A stretch of DNA of 64,000 nucleotides from an uncultured Nitrospira sp. GTDB taxonomy: Bacteria > Nitrospirota > Nitrospiria > Nitrospirales > Nitrospiraceae. Each line of letters opens with the position of its first letter. Position 1 is the stretch's first letter. The stretch lies in NCBI GenBank assembly GCA_902500785.1, contig CABVRW010000002.1:1-64000 (forward strand). Direction: 5' to 3'. The translations under genes were made by a program, and so were the position numbers. Of this stretch, positions 51,443 to 60,498 are shown piece after piece. The notes beneath the pieces are model-generated. The model saw only the letters and a list, made by a program, of their open reading frames with translations. It did no database searches and was not told the DNA's origin.

Positions 51443-53760
51443 CGCTCGGCCCGCGACCGGCGCTGTTTCTCTGGGTAGGACTGCTCATGATCAGCGGGGG
51501 AGTCATCGCACAGATGAAGGTCACGACGGATCTCACAGCGCTGCTGCCCCGGTCGGCCGACCGCGCACAGGAACTCCTGGTCGCCCAATTACGCGACGGG
51601 GTGGCAGCCCGGCTCATTCTAATCGGACTGGAAGGTGCTTCCCCGGAGGTCCTGGCCGATGCTAGTCGACAGATCGCTCGCACCCTCAAAGACAGCGATC
51701 TGTTTATCTATGTGAACAATGGCGATCCCGCTCACTTCGCCGCGGAACGGGATGTGTTGATGCGGCACCGGTATCTCTTGAGCTCGGCCGTAACCCCTGA
51801 ACATTTCTCGACGCCGGCGCTGCGCCAGGCACTCGACCGACAGCTCCAACTGATCGGCTCGCCGGCCGGTGCGGTGACCAAAGCCTTCTTACCCTCAGAC
51901 CCGACGGGCGAGCTGGGTCATATTCTCTCGGAATTCACGGTCGGAGAACAACCGACGGTGCTGCATGGGGTATGGTTTTCACGCGACGGCTCCCATGCCC
52001 GACTCGTGGCCGAGACAAGGGCGCCGGGGTTCGACATCGACCAGCAGGAACGGGCACTACACAGCATCCGAACTGCCTTCGCCTCTGCCGGCTTGCCGGA
52101 CAGTGCTCGGCTCCTCGTCAGCGGCCCCGGCGTCTTTGCCGTGGAGTCCCGAGCGACGATCCAACGCGACTCCTGGCGCCTGTCCATCGTGGCAGGGGTG
52201 CTCGTGACCGGCCTGCTGATCATGGTCTATCGCTCACTGCCTCCCCTGCTCCTCAGCCTGCTGCCGGTCCTCACCGGTGTGCTGGCCGGGGTAGCAGCCG
52301 TGCAATCGATCTTCGGCTTCGTGCACGGCATTACCCTCGGCTTCGGTGCCACCCTCATTGGGGAAGCCGTCGATTACCCGGCCTATGTCTTGACTCAAGT
52401 CATGGCCGGTGAACGGCTGCAGGAGACGCTGTCACGGGTCTGGCCCACCTTGAGACTCGCGGTGATGACGACCGTGTTCGGCGCCTTGACGATGTTGTTC
52501 TCCAGTTTCACCGGCCTGTCCCAATTGGGCGTCCTGTCCGTCGCCGGAGTGCTGGTCGCCGGATTCGTGACCAGATGGATCGTTCCCGCGCTCGCGCCGC
52601 CGATCATGCGGACCGCACCGCATCCCATCCTGCCTCCGAATTGGATTCGGCAGTTGACGTCATTGGGTCGGGTCGGCTGGATTGTCTGGCTGCTGGTGGG
52701 CGCCGCCATCCTGACGCTGGCGATCCGTCACGATCGGATCTGGGACAACGATCTCGCAAACCTGAGTCCGATTTCCCAATCGGCCAAGGCCTTGGACGAC
52801 CAACTCAGAAAGGATGTCGGCGCGCCGGATGTCCGCTACCTGCTCGTTATCAGCGGCGCCAACCAGGAGGACGTGTTGCGGCGAAGCGAATCCGTCCTGC
52901 CGTTGCTTCGCCGGCTAGTCGACGAGGGAGTGATGACCGGCTTCGATCTTCCCAGCTTCTATCTACCGTCGCAGGAGACACAGCGGATGCGCCGGAATGC
53001 CCTTCCTGCCTCCGCCGCCCTGACCTCAGCCCTCACCAACGCGCTCGATGGACTTCCATTTCGATCGGGCCTGTTCGACCCGTTCCTACGGGATCTGGAG
53101 CAGGCGAGGACTGGACCATTGCTGATCGTCGAGGACCTGCGGGAATCCGCCCTCTCCCTCAAGGTCCGCGCGCTGCTCCTGCAGAGCGGGGAAGACTGGG
53201 TCGGGCTGGCGCCGCTGCGCGGGGTCGGTTCACCTTCCGTGCTGGTCGATCGTATCGCTCGTGAAGCGATTCCTGGCATGACCTTTCTCGATCTCAAGGC
53301 AGAGGCCGGCCGCTTGGTCAACGGATACCGTGCCGAATCGCTCCAACTCACCGCGGTCGGAGTCCTGGCGATTACGGTTGTGCTGGGATGGGGCCTGCGC
53401 GATGTGCGAATGGTTGGACGGGTGCTGCTCCCGCCCCTGACCGCAGTGCTCTTCGTCGTGACCATCCTCACGGTGATCGGGGAACCGCTGTCGCTGTTCC
53501 ACCTGGTGTCGCTGCTGCTGGTGATCGGCATCGGGCTGAACTATGCCCTGTTCTTCAACCGGCCGTTCACCGACGAGGCTGAGCGGGACCGCACCCTGCT
53601 TTCGCTCACGGTCTGTATCCTCGCCACGTTGTCGGCCTTCGGAGCCCTGGCCTTCTCGCGGACCCCCGTCCTCCATGCGATCGGCTTGACCGTGGGTCTC
53701 GGCGCGGCGCTGTCGTTAGTGCTCGCCGCGATGTTCGGCAAACAAGGGGTGACCGCGTGA
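51439..53760 (+). CDS. MMPL/RND-family exporter
   Basis: 773 residues, RND superfamily MMPL type, as in mycobacterial lipid exporters and ape clusters. Two halves of about six helices with large periplasmic loops after the first and seventh helices. Seen: helices in residues about 250-400 (VAGVLVTGLLIMVYRSLPPL; LGFGATLIGEAVDYPAYVLT) and 630-770 (LFHLVSLLLVIGIGLNYALF). The role is transport of the lipid product across the inner membrane. GTG start 51439. Its stop overlaps the ketosynthase start by one or more bases. Confidence 0.92.
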   Translation: MTLGPRPALFLWVGLLMISGGVIAQMKVTTDLTALLPRSADRAQELLVAQLRDGVAARLILIGLEGASPEVLADASRQIARTLKDSDLFIYVNNGDPAHFAAERDVLMRHRYLLSSAVTPEHFSTPALRQALDRQLQLIGSPAGAVTKAFLPSDPTGELGHILSEFTVGEQPTVLHGVWFSRDGSHARLVAETRAPGFDIDQQERALHSIRTAFASAGLPDSARLLVSGPGVFAVESRATIQRDSWRLSIVAGVLVTGLLIMVYRSLPPLLLSLLPVLTGVLAGVAAVQSIFGFVHGITLGFGATLIGEAVDYPAYVLTQVMAGERLQETLSRVWPTLRLAVMTTVFGALTMLFSSFTGLSQLGVLSVAGVLVAGFVTRWIVPALAPPIMRTAPHPILPPNWIRQLTSLGRVGWIVWLLVGAAILTLAIRHDRIWDNDLANLSPISQSAKALDDQLRKDVGAPDVRYLLVISGANQEDVLRRSESVLPLLRRLVDEGVMTGFDLPSFYLPSQETQRMRRNALPASAALTSALTNALDGLPFRSGLFDPFLRDLEQARTGPLLIVEDLRESALSLKVRALLLQSGEDWVGLAPLRGVGSPSVLVDRIAREAIPGMTFLDLKAEAGRLVNGYRAESLQLTAVGVLAITVVLGWGLRDVRMVGRVLLPPLTAVLFVVTILTVIGEPLSLFHLVSLLLVIGIGLNYALFFNRPFTDEAERDRTLLSLTVCILATLSAFGALAFSRTPVLHAIGLTVGLGAALSLVLAAMFGKQGVTA

Positions 53761-54944
53761 TGACCCCACTGACGCTTACCGCCATGGCCGGTGCGAACTC
53801 CCTCGGACTCGGCCTGCTTGCCACCTGGGATGCCCTGCGCCGGGACCGACATGGGTTACGGCCGAACGATTTCGAAGATGCGACCATCAAGACCTGGATC
53901 GGACGGGTCGACAGGCTGGAAGCAGAGCCGATTACCGGAGATTTGGCCGAGTTCGATTGCCGCAACAATCGCCTCGCCCTCCTCGGCTTGCGGCAAGACG
54001 GGTTCGAGCAGGCCGTCGACAACGCGCGGCGGACGTATGGAGCGGATCGCATCGGCGTCCTGGTCGGCACAACGACCTCCGGCATCCTCGAAACCGAGTT
54101 GGCCTATCGGCGACGCACGTCATCGGGCGAACTGCCCCCGACCTTGCGCTATCGCCAGACACAGAATCTGTTTTCGGTCAGCGAGGTCGTCCGGCGCCGA
54201 TTGGACCTGCGAGGCCCAGTCGCGTCGATCTCAACGGCCTGCTCGTCGAGCGCCAAGGTCTTCGCGAGCGCCTCCCGCTGGATGGAGACCAGCCTCTGTG
54301 ACGCCGTCGTGGTCGGCGGCGTGGATAGTCTGTGTTTCATGACGCTCTATGGATTCGCGTCGCTGGGGCTGCTGTCCGAGCGTCCTTGCCGACCCTGCGA
54401 CGCGGAACGGAACGGACTGTCGATCGGGGAGGCGGCTGGCTTCGTATTGTTGGAACGCCGCAGCGCAGGCAACGGCGACATCGATCTGCTGGGGTACGGC
54501 GAAAGCAGCGATGCCTATCACATGTCGACGCCCCATCCGGAAGGGCTGGGCGCGATCACGGCCATGGAGCGGGCGCTTGAGCGCGCCGAGATGAAACCGA
54601 TCGACATCGACTACGTAAATCTCCACGGCACCGGCACACAGGCCAACGATCTCGCTGAAGATCGCGCGGTTGTGAAGACATTCGGAATCCACACGCCCTG
54701 CAGTTCCACGAAAGACAGAACCGGACATACGCTCGGGGCCGCGGGCATCACGGAAGCGATCGTCGCGGCACTGTGCCTGCGGCACGGATTCATCCCTGGG
54801 ACAGTCCATACGAACCGGATCGATCCCCTCATCCAAAGCCGGGTCATGCGCACCAGCGAGTCCCGTCCGTTGCGGTCGGTCATGAGCAATTCGTTCGGCT
54901 TCGGCGGAAACAATTGCAGCCTCATTCTTGGGAAGAGATCGTGA
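53760..54944 (+). CDS. Beta-ketoacyl-ACP synthase with full triad (ApeO-like)
   Basis: 394 residues from ATG 53760 (GTG 53757 possible). A FabF-type ketosynthase with intact catalytic residues: Cys161 in TACSSSAKV, His289 in HGTGTQAND, Lys318 and His323 in STKDRTGHTLGAAG. Followed directly by a half-length ketosynthase-like gene, as in ape clusters where ApeO and ApeC form a heterodimer. Such a pair extends the polyene chain by C2 steps. Confidence 0.92.
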   Translation: MTPLTLTAMAGANSLGLGLLATWDALRRDRHGLRPNDFEDATIKTWIGRVDRLEAEPITGDLAEFDCRNNRLALLGLRQDGFEQAVDNARRTYGADRIGVLVGTTTSGILETELAYRRRTSSGELPPTLRYRQTQNLFSVSEVVRRRLDLRGPVASISTACSSSAKVFASASRWMETSLCDAVVVGGVDSLCFMTLYGFASLGLLSERPCRPCDAERNGLSIGEAAGFVLLERRSAGNGDIDLLGYGESSDAYHMSTPHPEGLGAITAMERALERAEMKPIDIDYVNLHGTGTQANDLAEDRAVVKTFGIHTPCSSTKDRTGHTLGAAGITEAIVAALCLRHGFIPGTVHTNRIDPLIQSRVMRTSESRPLRSVMSNSFGFGGNNCSLILGKRS

Positions 54945-55741
54945 TGCAGGTCTTCGTGCAAACAGTCGGCATCGCGGGCCCCGGTCTCGATGGATGGGAG
55001 GCCTCCAGTCCGATCCTGGCCGGTCGGACGGAACACCGCATGGCGCCCACAGTGTGCAGAATCCCGGACATTCTGTCCGCAGCCGAACGTCGTCGCAGCA
55101 ACGGCGCGGCACGTCTGGCGATCATGGCGGCGCAAGAAGCCTTGCGGGCCGGCGGCCTGAACGGGGACTCCATCGCCACCGTGTTCGCCTCGTCGGACGG
55201 TGACGGCGACATTACCCAGCACATTTGTGAATCCCTGGCCGACGCGGCACGAGAGGTCTCTCCGACCTCATTTCATAACTCCGTGAACAATGCGCCGGCC
55301 GGCTATTGGAGTATCGCCACCAAGTCTCACCTGGCTTCGACCAGCGTCTGCGCCTACGACATGTCGTTCGCCGCGGGACTGCTCGAAGCCGCCTGTTATG
55401 CCACTGTCGAGCGGCAACCGGTCATGCTCATCGCATCCGATCTCCCCTTTCCGTTCCCTCTGCATAGGATTCGTCCGGTCGAACAGAGTTTTGCCGCGGC
55501 GTTTCTCCTCACGCCGGCAGCCGAACGACCTGGACCGATGCGCTGGCAGATCAGCCTCGATCCCCGTCATACGGCCACACCCTTTCCAAGCTGGGTCCCC
55601 GACAGCCTGCGCAGCAATGCCGCGGCCCGGTGCCTCCCCCTCTTGACGGCGGTGGCCAAGAACCACGCAGAAACGGTCGCCCTCGAATATACGGAGAGCA
55701 GCCGAGTGGTCGTCCTCTGTGAACCGGCTGGTGAGGCATGA
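54944..55741 (+). CDS. Ketosynthase-like chain-length partner (ApeC-like)
   Basis: 265 residues, related to the N-terminal half of ketosynthases (beta-ketoacyl synthase chain length factor type). It lacks the active-site Cys motif at the expected place (SVCAYDMSFAAGLLEAACYA) and the HGT and GH motifs. In the E. coli aryl polyene system ApeC is a catalytically dead partner of ApeO, and position and size here agree. Start ATG 54944 or GTG 54941; the preceding stop overlaps it. Confidence 0.85.
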   Translation: MQVFVQTVGIAGPGLDGWEASSPILAGRTEHRMAPTVCRIPDILSAAERRRSNGAARLAIMAAQEALRAGGLNGDSIATVFASSDGDGDITQHICESLADAAREVSPTSFHNSVNNAPAGYWSIATKSHLASTSVCAYDMSFAAGLLEAACYATVERQPVMLIASDLPFPFPLHRIRPVEQSFAAAFLLTPAAERPGPMRWQISLDPRHTATPFPSWVPDSLRSNAAARCLPLLTAVAKNHAETVALEYTESSRVVVLCEPAGEA

Positions 55742-56214
55742 CAGGCCGGCATAACGACATCGCCGGCCTCATTCCGCATCAGGGCGCCATGTGCCTCCTC
55801 GACGGGATCGACCAATGGGATGAGCGCCACATCGTCTGTCGGGCCGACACCCATCGTCACGAGGACAATCCCCTGCGGGATGCCAGCGGGTTGCGCGCCC
55901 TCTGCGCCATCGAGTATGGCGCCCAGGCCATTGCGGTCCATGCGGCGCTGCTCGGAACTCCGGACACGGAGGGTCCTGAAACGGGAGTGCTCGCCTCGGC
56001 GCGCGATGTCACCATCAGTCAGTCCCATCTGCACCATCTGACGGGCCTCCTCACGATCAGAGCGGAGGTCGTGCTGTTCCACGATCACGGCCGGATCTAT
56101 GATGTCACCGTCACGGGTGAGGGCCGAACGGTGATGACGGGTCGTCTCTCCGTAATGCTGCTCGCCGACGACCTTCTGGCGGTTCACCCCCTTTCGACTG
56201 AAGGACAAGCATGA
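55738..56214 (+). CDS. ApeP-like 3-hydroxyacyl-ACP dehydratase
   Basis: 158 residues, hotdog fold. The start LIPHQGAMCLLDGIDQWDE matches the FabA/FabZ opening, and the later parts contain a helix with CAIEYGAQAIAVHAALLG, as in ApeP. The catalytic His is probably in the PHQGAM loop. With the 49637 gene this gives the two dehydratases expected of an ape-type system. ATG 55738 overlaps the previous stop; the next start overlaps its stop. Confidence 0.82.
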   Translation: MTGRHNDIAGLIPHQGAMCLLDGIDQWDERHIVCRADTHRHEDNPLRDASGLRALCAIEYGAQAIAVHAALLGTPDTEGPETGVLASARDVTISQSHLHHLTGLLTIRAEVVLFHDHGRIYDVTVTGEGRTVMTGRLSVMLLADDLLAVHPLSTEGQA

Positions 56215-56933
56215 CCAAACGGGCGCTCGTCACAGGAGGAAGCGGAGAAATCGGACGCTCCATTTGTCTGGCTTTGGGCGAGGCGGGGTTGGAGGTCATC
56301 GTACACGGTTGCACCCATGGAGATCGCGCGGAGGCAGTCGCCCAGTCGATTCGGGACAAGGGAGGCAAGGCCGAGAGCGTCTGTTTCGACGTGACGGACT
56401 GTGACCGGACCGGGCGAGCCCTGGAAACGCTGCAGACCGCAGGCACCATCCAGGTCCTAGTCAACAACGCCGGGATCTATGATGACGTCCCCTTGGCCGG
56501 GATGCGCCACGAGCAATGGACGCGCGTGATCGACGTGTCGTTGAACGGCTTCTTCAACGTCACGCAGCCCCTCCTGCTGCCCATGATCCGCACGCGCTGG
56601 GGCCGCATCGTCACCATTACCTCCGTCAGCGGCCTGACCGGGAATCGAGGCCAGGTCAATTATGCCGCCGCCAAGGCCGGGCTCCATGGCGCGACCAAGG
56701 CCCTTGCGCTCGAGTTAGCGTCACGCCACATCACCGTCAATGCCGTGGCCCCCGGCATCATCTCTACTCCAGCGACCAGCGTGCTCTTCGACAGGGAACA
56801 GATCGACCAGTTGGTCCCGATGAAACGCGCCGGGACTACGGAGGAGGTGGCAGGCCTGGTCGCCTACCTGGTCTCGGATGCGGCCGCCTACGTCTCCGGA
56901 CAAATCATCTCCGTGAATGGAGCGCAAGCATGA
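56211..56933 (+). CDS. 3-oxoacyl-ACP reductase (FabG/ApeQ-like)
   Basis: 240-residue short-chain dehydrogenase. NAD(P)-binding VTGGSGEIGRSICLALGEAG, the NNAG motif, Ser in VTITSVSG and catalytic Tyr/Lys in NYAAAKAGLHGATKAL are all seen, along with the C-terminal AYVSGQIISVNGAQA. It reduces the beta-keto group of the ACP-bound chain to hydroxyl. Its stop overlaps the ATG of the glycosyltransferase gene. Confidence 0.95.
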   Translation: MTKRALVTGGSGEIGRSICLALGEAGLEVIVHGCTHGDRAEAVAQSIRDKGGKAESVCFDVTDCDRTGRALETLQTAGTIQVLVNNAGIYDDVPLAGMRHEQWTRVIDVSLNGFFNVTQPLLLPMIRTRWGRIVTITSVSGLTGNRGQVNYAAAKAGLHGATKALALELASRHITVNAVAPGIISTPATSVLFDREQIDQLVPMKRAGTTEEVAGLVAYLVSDAAAYVSGQIISVNGAQA

Positions 56934-59086
56934 CACGGCCGACGCCGCACTATGTGGCCGTCATTCCCGCCTACAATGAGGCGGCGACGATTCGAGCGGT
57001 GGCGGCCCGCACGCTGAAGGCCGTCGGGCAGGTCATCGTCGTGGATGACGGCTCCTGCGATCAGACGGCGGAAGCGTTGCACGGGTTGCCGGTCGCGGTG
57101 ATCAGCCACCCTCGCAACCTCGGGAAAGGCGCGGCCCTGTGGCATGGCATGCAGGCCGCGCTCAAAGCGGGAGCCACGGCCGTCCTCACCCTCGACGGCG
57201 ATGGCCAACATGAACCAGACGACATCGCGGCCCTCATCGCCATGCACCAACGCGATCCTACGGCGATCGTGACCGGAGCGCGACTGCACCAGCGCCAACA
57301 CATCCCCCGGCTCCGGTACTGCGCGAATCGCGCGGCGAATTTCTGGATTTCCTGGGCCGCCGGATACAGGATTCAGGACAGTCAGTCCGGATTCCGCCTC
57401 TACCCTTCCACGCTGCTGCAGGCCGTCGGACCGGGTTGCGATGCGGCATCTGGCTTCGCTTTCGAAAGTGAACTGTTGATTGAGGCGGGCCGGCTGGGAG
57501 CGTCGATACGAGCGGTGCCCGTCTCGACGAATTATGGACGCCATCTCCGGCAAAGCCACTTCCGGCAGGTGCGCGATGTCCTCCGCATCACGCGTATGGT
57601 GGCGCAGAAACTCCTGGCGAGGCGACTGGATGTCACAGGCTTGATCATGAGCCGCCGACAGCCAGCGGTTCTCTACCGAAGCACATCCACATTTCGAGTC
57701 TCCCTGAATGAGCAGCCGCCGTCTCGCCGGCGACGGGTGCTCTTCATCGCCGAGGCGGTGACCCTGGCCCATGTTGCCAGAGCGGCCGTCCTCGCACGGA
57801 CGCTTGATTCCGCTCGGTATGATGTCCACCTGGCGTGCGACCGGCGGTATCTTCACCTCTTCACGCAACTGCCGGCGACCATCCATTCGATTCAATCCAT
57901 TGGGAGCCAACAGTTTCAGGATCGGTTGCTGACCGGCAGTCCGCTCTACAGCGCCGCCGAGTTGCGGACCTATGTGCAACAGGATCTACGGCTGCTGGCC
58001 GACTTGAATCCCGACGCGGTCGTCGGTGATTTCAGGCTTTCCCTCTCGGTCAGCGCCCGTGTCGCAGCGGTCCCGTACCTGACGGTGACCAATGCCCATT
58101 GGAGTCCCTATGCCAAACAGCACTTCGTCGTTCCAAAATTGGCTATGACCGAACGGTTTGGTCCGCGCCTCGGACAGCTGCTCTTCACGTTGATACGGCC
58201 GGCCGTCTTCGCCCAGCAGGCCCAGGCACTCAATCGAGTGCGAAAGGAATACGGGTTGCCGTCGGTGGGGTATACCCTGCCGCACATATTCACGGATGCG
58301 GACGAGACAGCCTACGCCGACCTTCCCGAACTGGTCCCGACCTTCGATCGTCCGCCCCACCACCATTATCTCGGCCCGGTCCTCTGGTCGCCGGACTCGG
58401 CGCCTCCATGGTGGGATTCAGTGCCGAACGTGCGGCCGATGGCCTATGTCAGCCTCGGAACCTCCGGCAGAGCCGAGCTCCTGCCCCTGGTGCTGCAGGC
58501 CCTAGAGGACCTGGGCGTCTATGCATTGGTGTCGACCGCGGGCAAAGCGCCGCCGTCCTCCGCCTCCGGCTCAGCCTGGGTGTCCCGGTACCTGCCGGGA
58601 CTCGAGGCCGCGACCCGAGCGGACTTCGTGATTTGCAATGGGGGAAGCGCCACGGTCTATCAAGCATTGGCTGCGGGAGTGCCCGTGCTGGGGATTCCCA
58701 ACAATCTTGATCAATATTTGATGATGGACTATATCCGCCGAGCAGGCGCAGGCGACTATCTCCGCGCCGGGGACACCTCGGCCCGCGCGGTGACCAATGC
58801 CGTTGACCTGATCCTGCACACCGCGGCATACCGACGACAGGCCCACCAGCTAGGACAACAGATTCGATCCGGCCGACTGGGAACACGTTTCGAAGGGTTA
58901 CTCGCTCTGCTGTTGGGACCCCTCACACCTGACAGGGATGTCAGGCTCAATCCCTCGCAGAACGGTGCAGCGCCCCCTCTCGTGGCCGGGCGTTCCGAAC
59001 GGTCGCGAGGGACCCCTACCTTACAGTCGTTGGGAATCACCTCGCATCCGAAGAGACCGTCACAGGAGGGAGAACCGCCATGGTGA
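56930..59086 (+). CDS. Fused GT2-GT1/GT28-like double glycosyltransferase
   Basis: 718 residues. Residues about 1-235 form a family 2 glycosyltransferase: YVAVIPAYNEAATIRAV, DDGSCDQTAEAL, TLDGDGQHEPDDI with the DxD metal site, and DSQSGFRLYP. Residues about 265-690 resemble GT-B enzymes of the UGT/MurG type, with SLGTSGRAELLPL, CNGGSATVYQALAAGVPVLG and NNLDQYLMMD, as in pigment glucosyltransferases. The ATG at 56930 overlaps the fabG stop. I infer that it adds one or two sugars to the cluster's lipid product. Such a fusion is not part of the standard ape set known to me. Confidence 0.85.
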   Translation: MTRPTPHYVAVIPAYNEAATIRAVAARTLKAVGQVIVVDDGSCDQTAEALHGLPVAVISHPRNLGKGAALWHGMQAALKAGATAVLTLDGDGQHEPDDIAALIAMHQRDPTAIVTGARLHQRQHIPRLRYCANRAANFWISWAAGYRIQDSQSGFRLYPSTLLQAVGPGCDAASGFAFESELLIEAGRLGASIRAVPVSTNYGRHLRQSHFRQVRDVLRITRMVAQKLLARRLDVTGLIMSRRQPAVLYRSTSTFRVSLNEQPPSRRRRVLFIAEAVTLAHVARAAVLARTLDSARYDVHLACDRRYLHLFTQLPATIHSIQSIGSQQFQDRLLTGSPLYSAAELRTYVQQDLRLLADLNPDAVVGDFRLSLSVSARVAAVPYLTVTNAHWSPYAKQHFVVPKLAMTERFGPRLGQLLFTLIRPAVFAQQAQALNRVRKEYGLPSVGYTLPHIFTDADETAYADLPELVPTFDRPPHHHYLGPVLWSPDSAPPWWDSVPNVRPMAYVSLGTSGRAELLPLVLQALEDLGVYALVSTAGKAPPSSASGSAWVSRYLPGLEAATRADFVICNGGSATVYQALAAGVPVLGIPNNLDQYLMMDYIRRAGAGDYLRAGDTSARAVTNAVDLILHTAAYRRQAHQLGQQIRSGRLGTRFEGLLALLLGPLTPDRDVRLNPSQNGAAPPLVAGRSERSRGTPTLQSLGITSHPKRPSQEGEPPW

Positions 59087-60204
59087 TCGATCCTCCGGTT
59101 CATCACGAGCGATCTACCCCCGATTCCGATCCGGTACCGATCGAGGCTCCCGCCGTTCCCTCGATCACCTTCCATTCTGTGAGTTTAGCCGGGTTGTTTC
59201 TCCTGGCGTTGCTCTATACGTTGCATGTCGGTCGCGTCATTTTCCTCCCAATGACGATTGCGCTTCTCTTCGCGGTTCTCTTTGCGCCCCTCCTGCGGCG
59301 CATGAAACGGATGTACATTCCGGAACCGATCGGGGCGGCGATGCTCCTGTTCTTGCTCGTCGGCCTCCTCGGGTACGGGGTCTCCCGATTGTCCGAACCG
59401 GCCGCCGAATGGGTCGACAGGGCGCCCGCGGCCTTCCGTGAGGCCGAAGTGAAGCTCCGCGTGCTCAAGAAGCCGATGCAGGAAATGAGCAAGGCCACTG
59501 AACTGTTCGCGAAAGCCGCCGCGTTCGATGAATCGAAGAAAAAAGTGCAACAGGTTGAAGTCAAGGGAGATGGTTGGCAGATCAAATTCCTCAGCATCAC
59601 CGGAGAATTGATCATCGGATTCGCAACCACCTTGATCCTCTCCTACTTTCTGCTGTCCTCCGGCGATTTATTTCTGCAGAAACTCGTGAAGGTGCTTCCT
59701 CGCTGGCCGGACAAGAAACGGGCGGTGGAGATCGTGCGTCAGATCGAAGGGCAACTCTTTGAGTATCTGCTCACGGTGAGCTTGATCAATATGGGTCTGG
59801 GGACCGCCGTGGGAATCGCTATGTACCTCCTGGGCATGCCGAACCCCGTGCTCTGGGGAGCCATGGCCGCCCTGCTCACCTTCATCCCCTACCTGGGGCA
59901 CCTGTTCGGGGTCATCGTGGTGATGCTGGTGGCGGCGCTGACGTTCGACGAGGTGGGCCGGATGTTCCTGGTCGGCGGGGTCTATGTGGGACTGGCGATC
60001 ATCGAGGGCTCATTCGCCACCCCGATGATTGTGGGCCGACGATTGGCGATCAACCCGGTGGTGCTGCTCCTGGGCCTCATGGTCTGGGGATGGATCTGGG
60101 GCATCGGCGGAGCATTCCTGGCCGTCTCCCTGCTCGTGGCCTTCAAAATCTTCTGCGACCATGTGGAGATATTATCTCCTGCGGGCGAGTTCCTGGGTAA
60201 GTGA
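59080..60204 (+). CDS. AI-2E/PerM-family membrane transporter
   Basis: 374 residues, UPF0118/AI-2E transporter family. Start ATG 59080, after GGAGGGAG, overlaps the glycosyltransferase stop, so it may share the operon. N-terminal helices (LFLLALLYTLHVGRVIFLPM), a soluble middle part (about 100-170) and then SITGELIIGFATTLILSYFL, NMGLGTAVGIAMYLLG and LLGLMVWGWIWGIGGAFLAV. Family members have been proposed to export autoinducer-2 or to act as antiporters; substrate not assignable. Confidence 0.88.
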   Translation: MVIDPPVHHERSTPDSDPVPIEAPAVPSITFHSVSLAGLFLLALLYTLHVGRVIFLPMTIALLFAVLFAPLLRRMKRMYIPEPIGAAMLLFLLVGLLGYGVSRLSEPAAEWVDRAPAAFREAEVKLRVLKKPMQEMSKATELFAKAAAFDESKKKVQQVEVKGDGWQIKFLSITGELIIGFATTLILSYFLLSSGDLFLQKLVKVLPRWPDKKRAVEIVRQIEGQLFEYLLTVSLINMGLGTAVGIAMYLLGMPNPVLWGAMAALLTFIPYLGHLFGVIVVMLVAALTFDEVGRMFLVGGVYVGLAIIEGSFATPMIVGRRLAINPVVLLLGLMVWGWIWGIGGAFLAVSLLVAFKIFCDHVEILSPAGEFLGK

Positions 60205-60498
60205 CCTGCAGCGGCCATCCATGTCACGTTGCGTTAGATACCGATAGATACGTCGCAACAGGTGATCGTCTTTCGTCACTCGCGCGGCTGATGCGGAGAC
60301 AGAATGAAGGGATGAGATCGAGCTCGGGTCGGTGGTACATTCTACAACTCCGACTGATCGTGGAGATGACGGGAGCAGGTTCCCTCTGGGGACTTCTATC
60401 GGGGATATCGGCATGACAACTCAAGCGACGCGTTTCTGGAACAGGTCTCGGGCCTGCACGATCGACATCTGATCACACACTACCTACAGAAGGATGCC

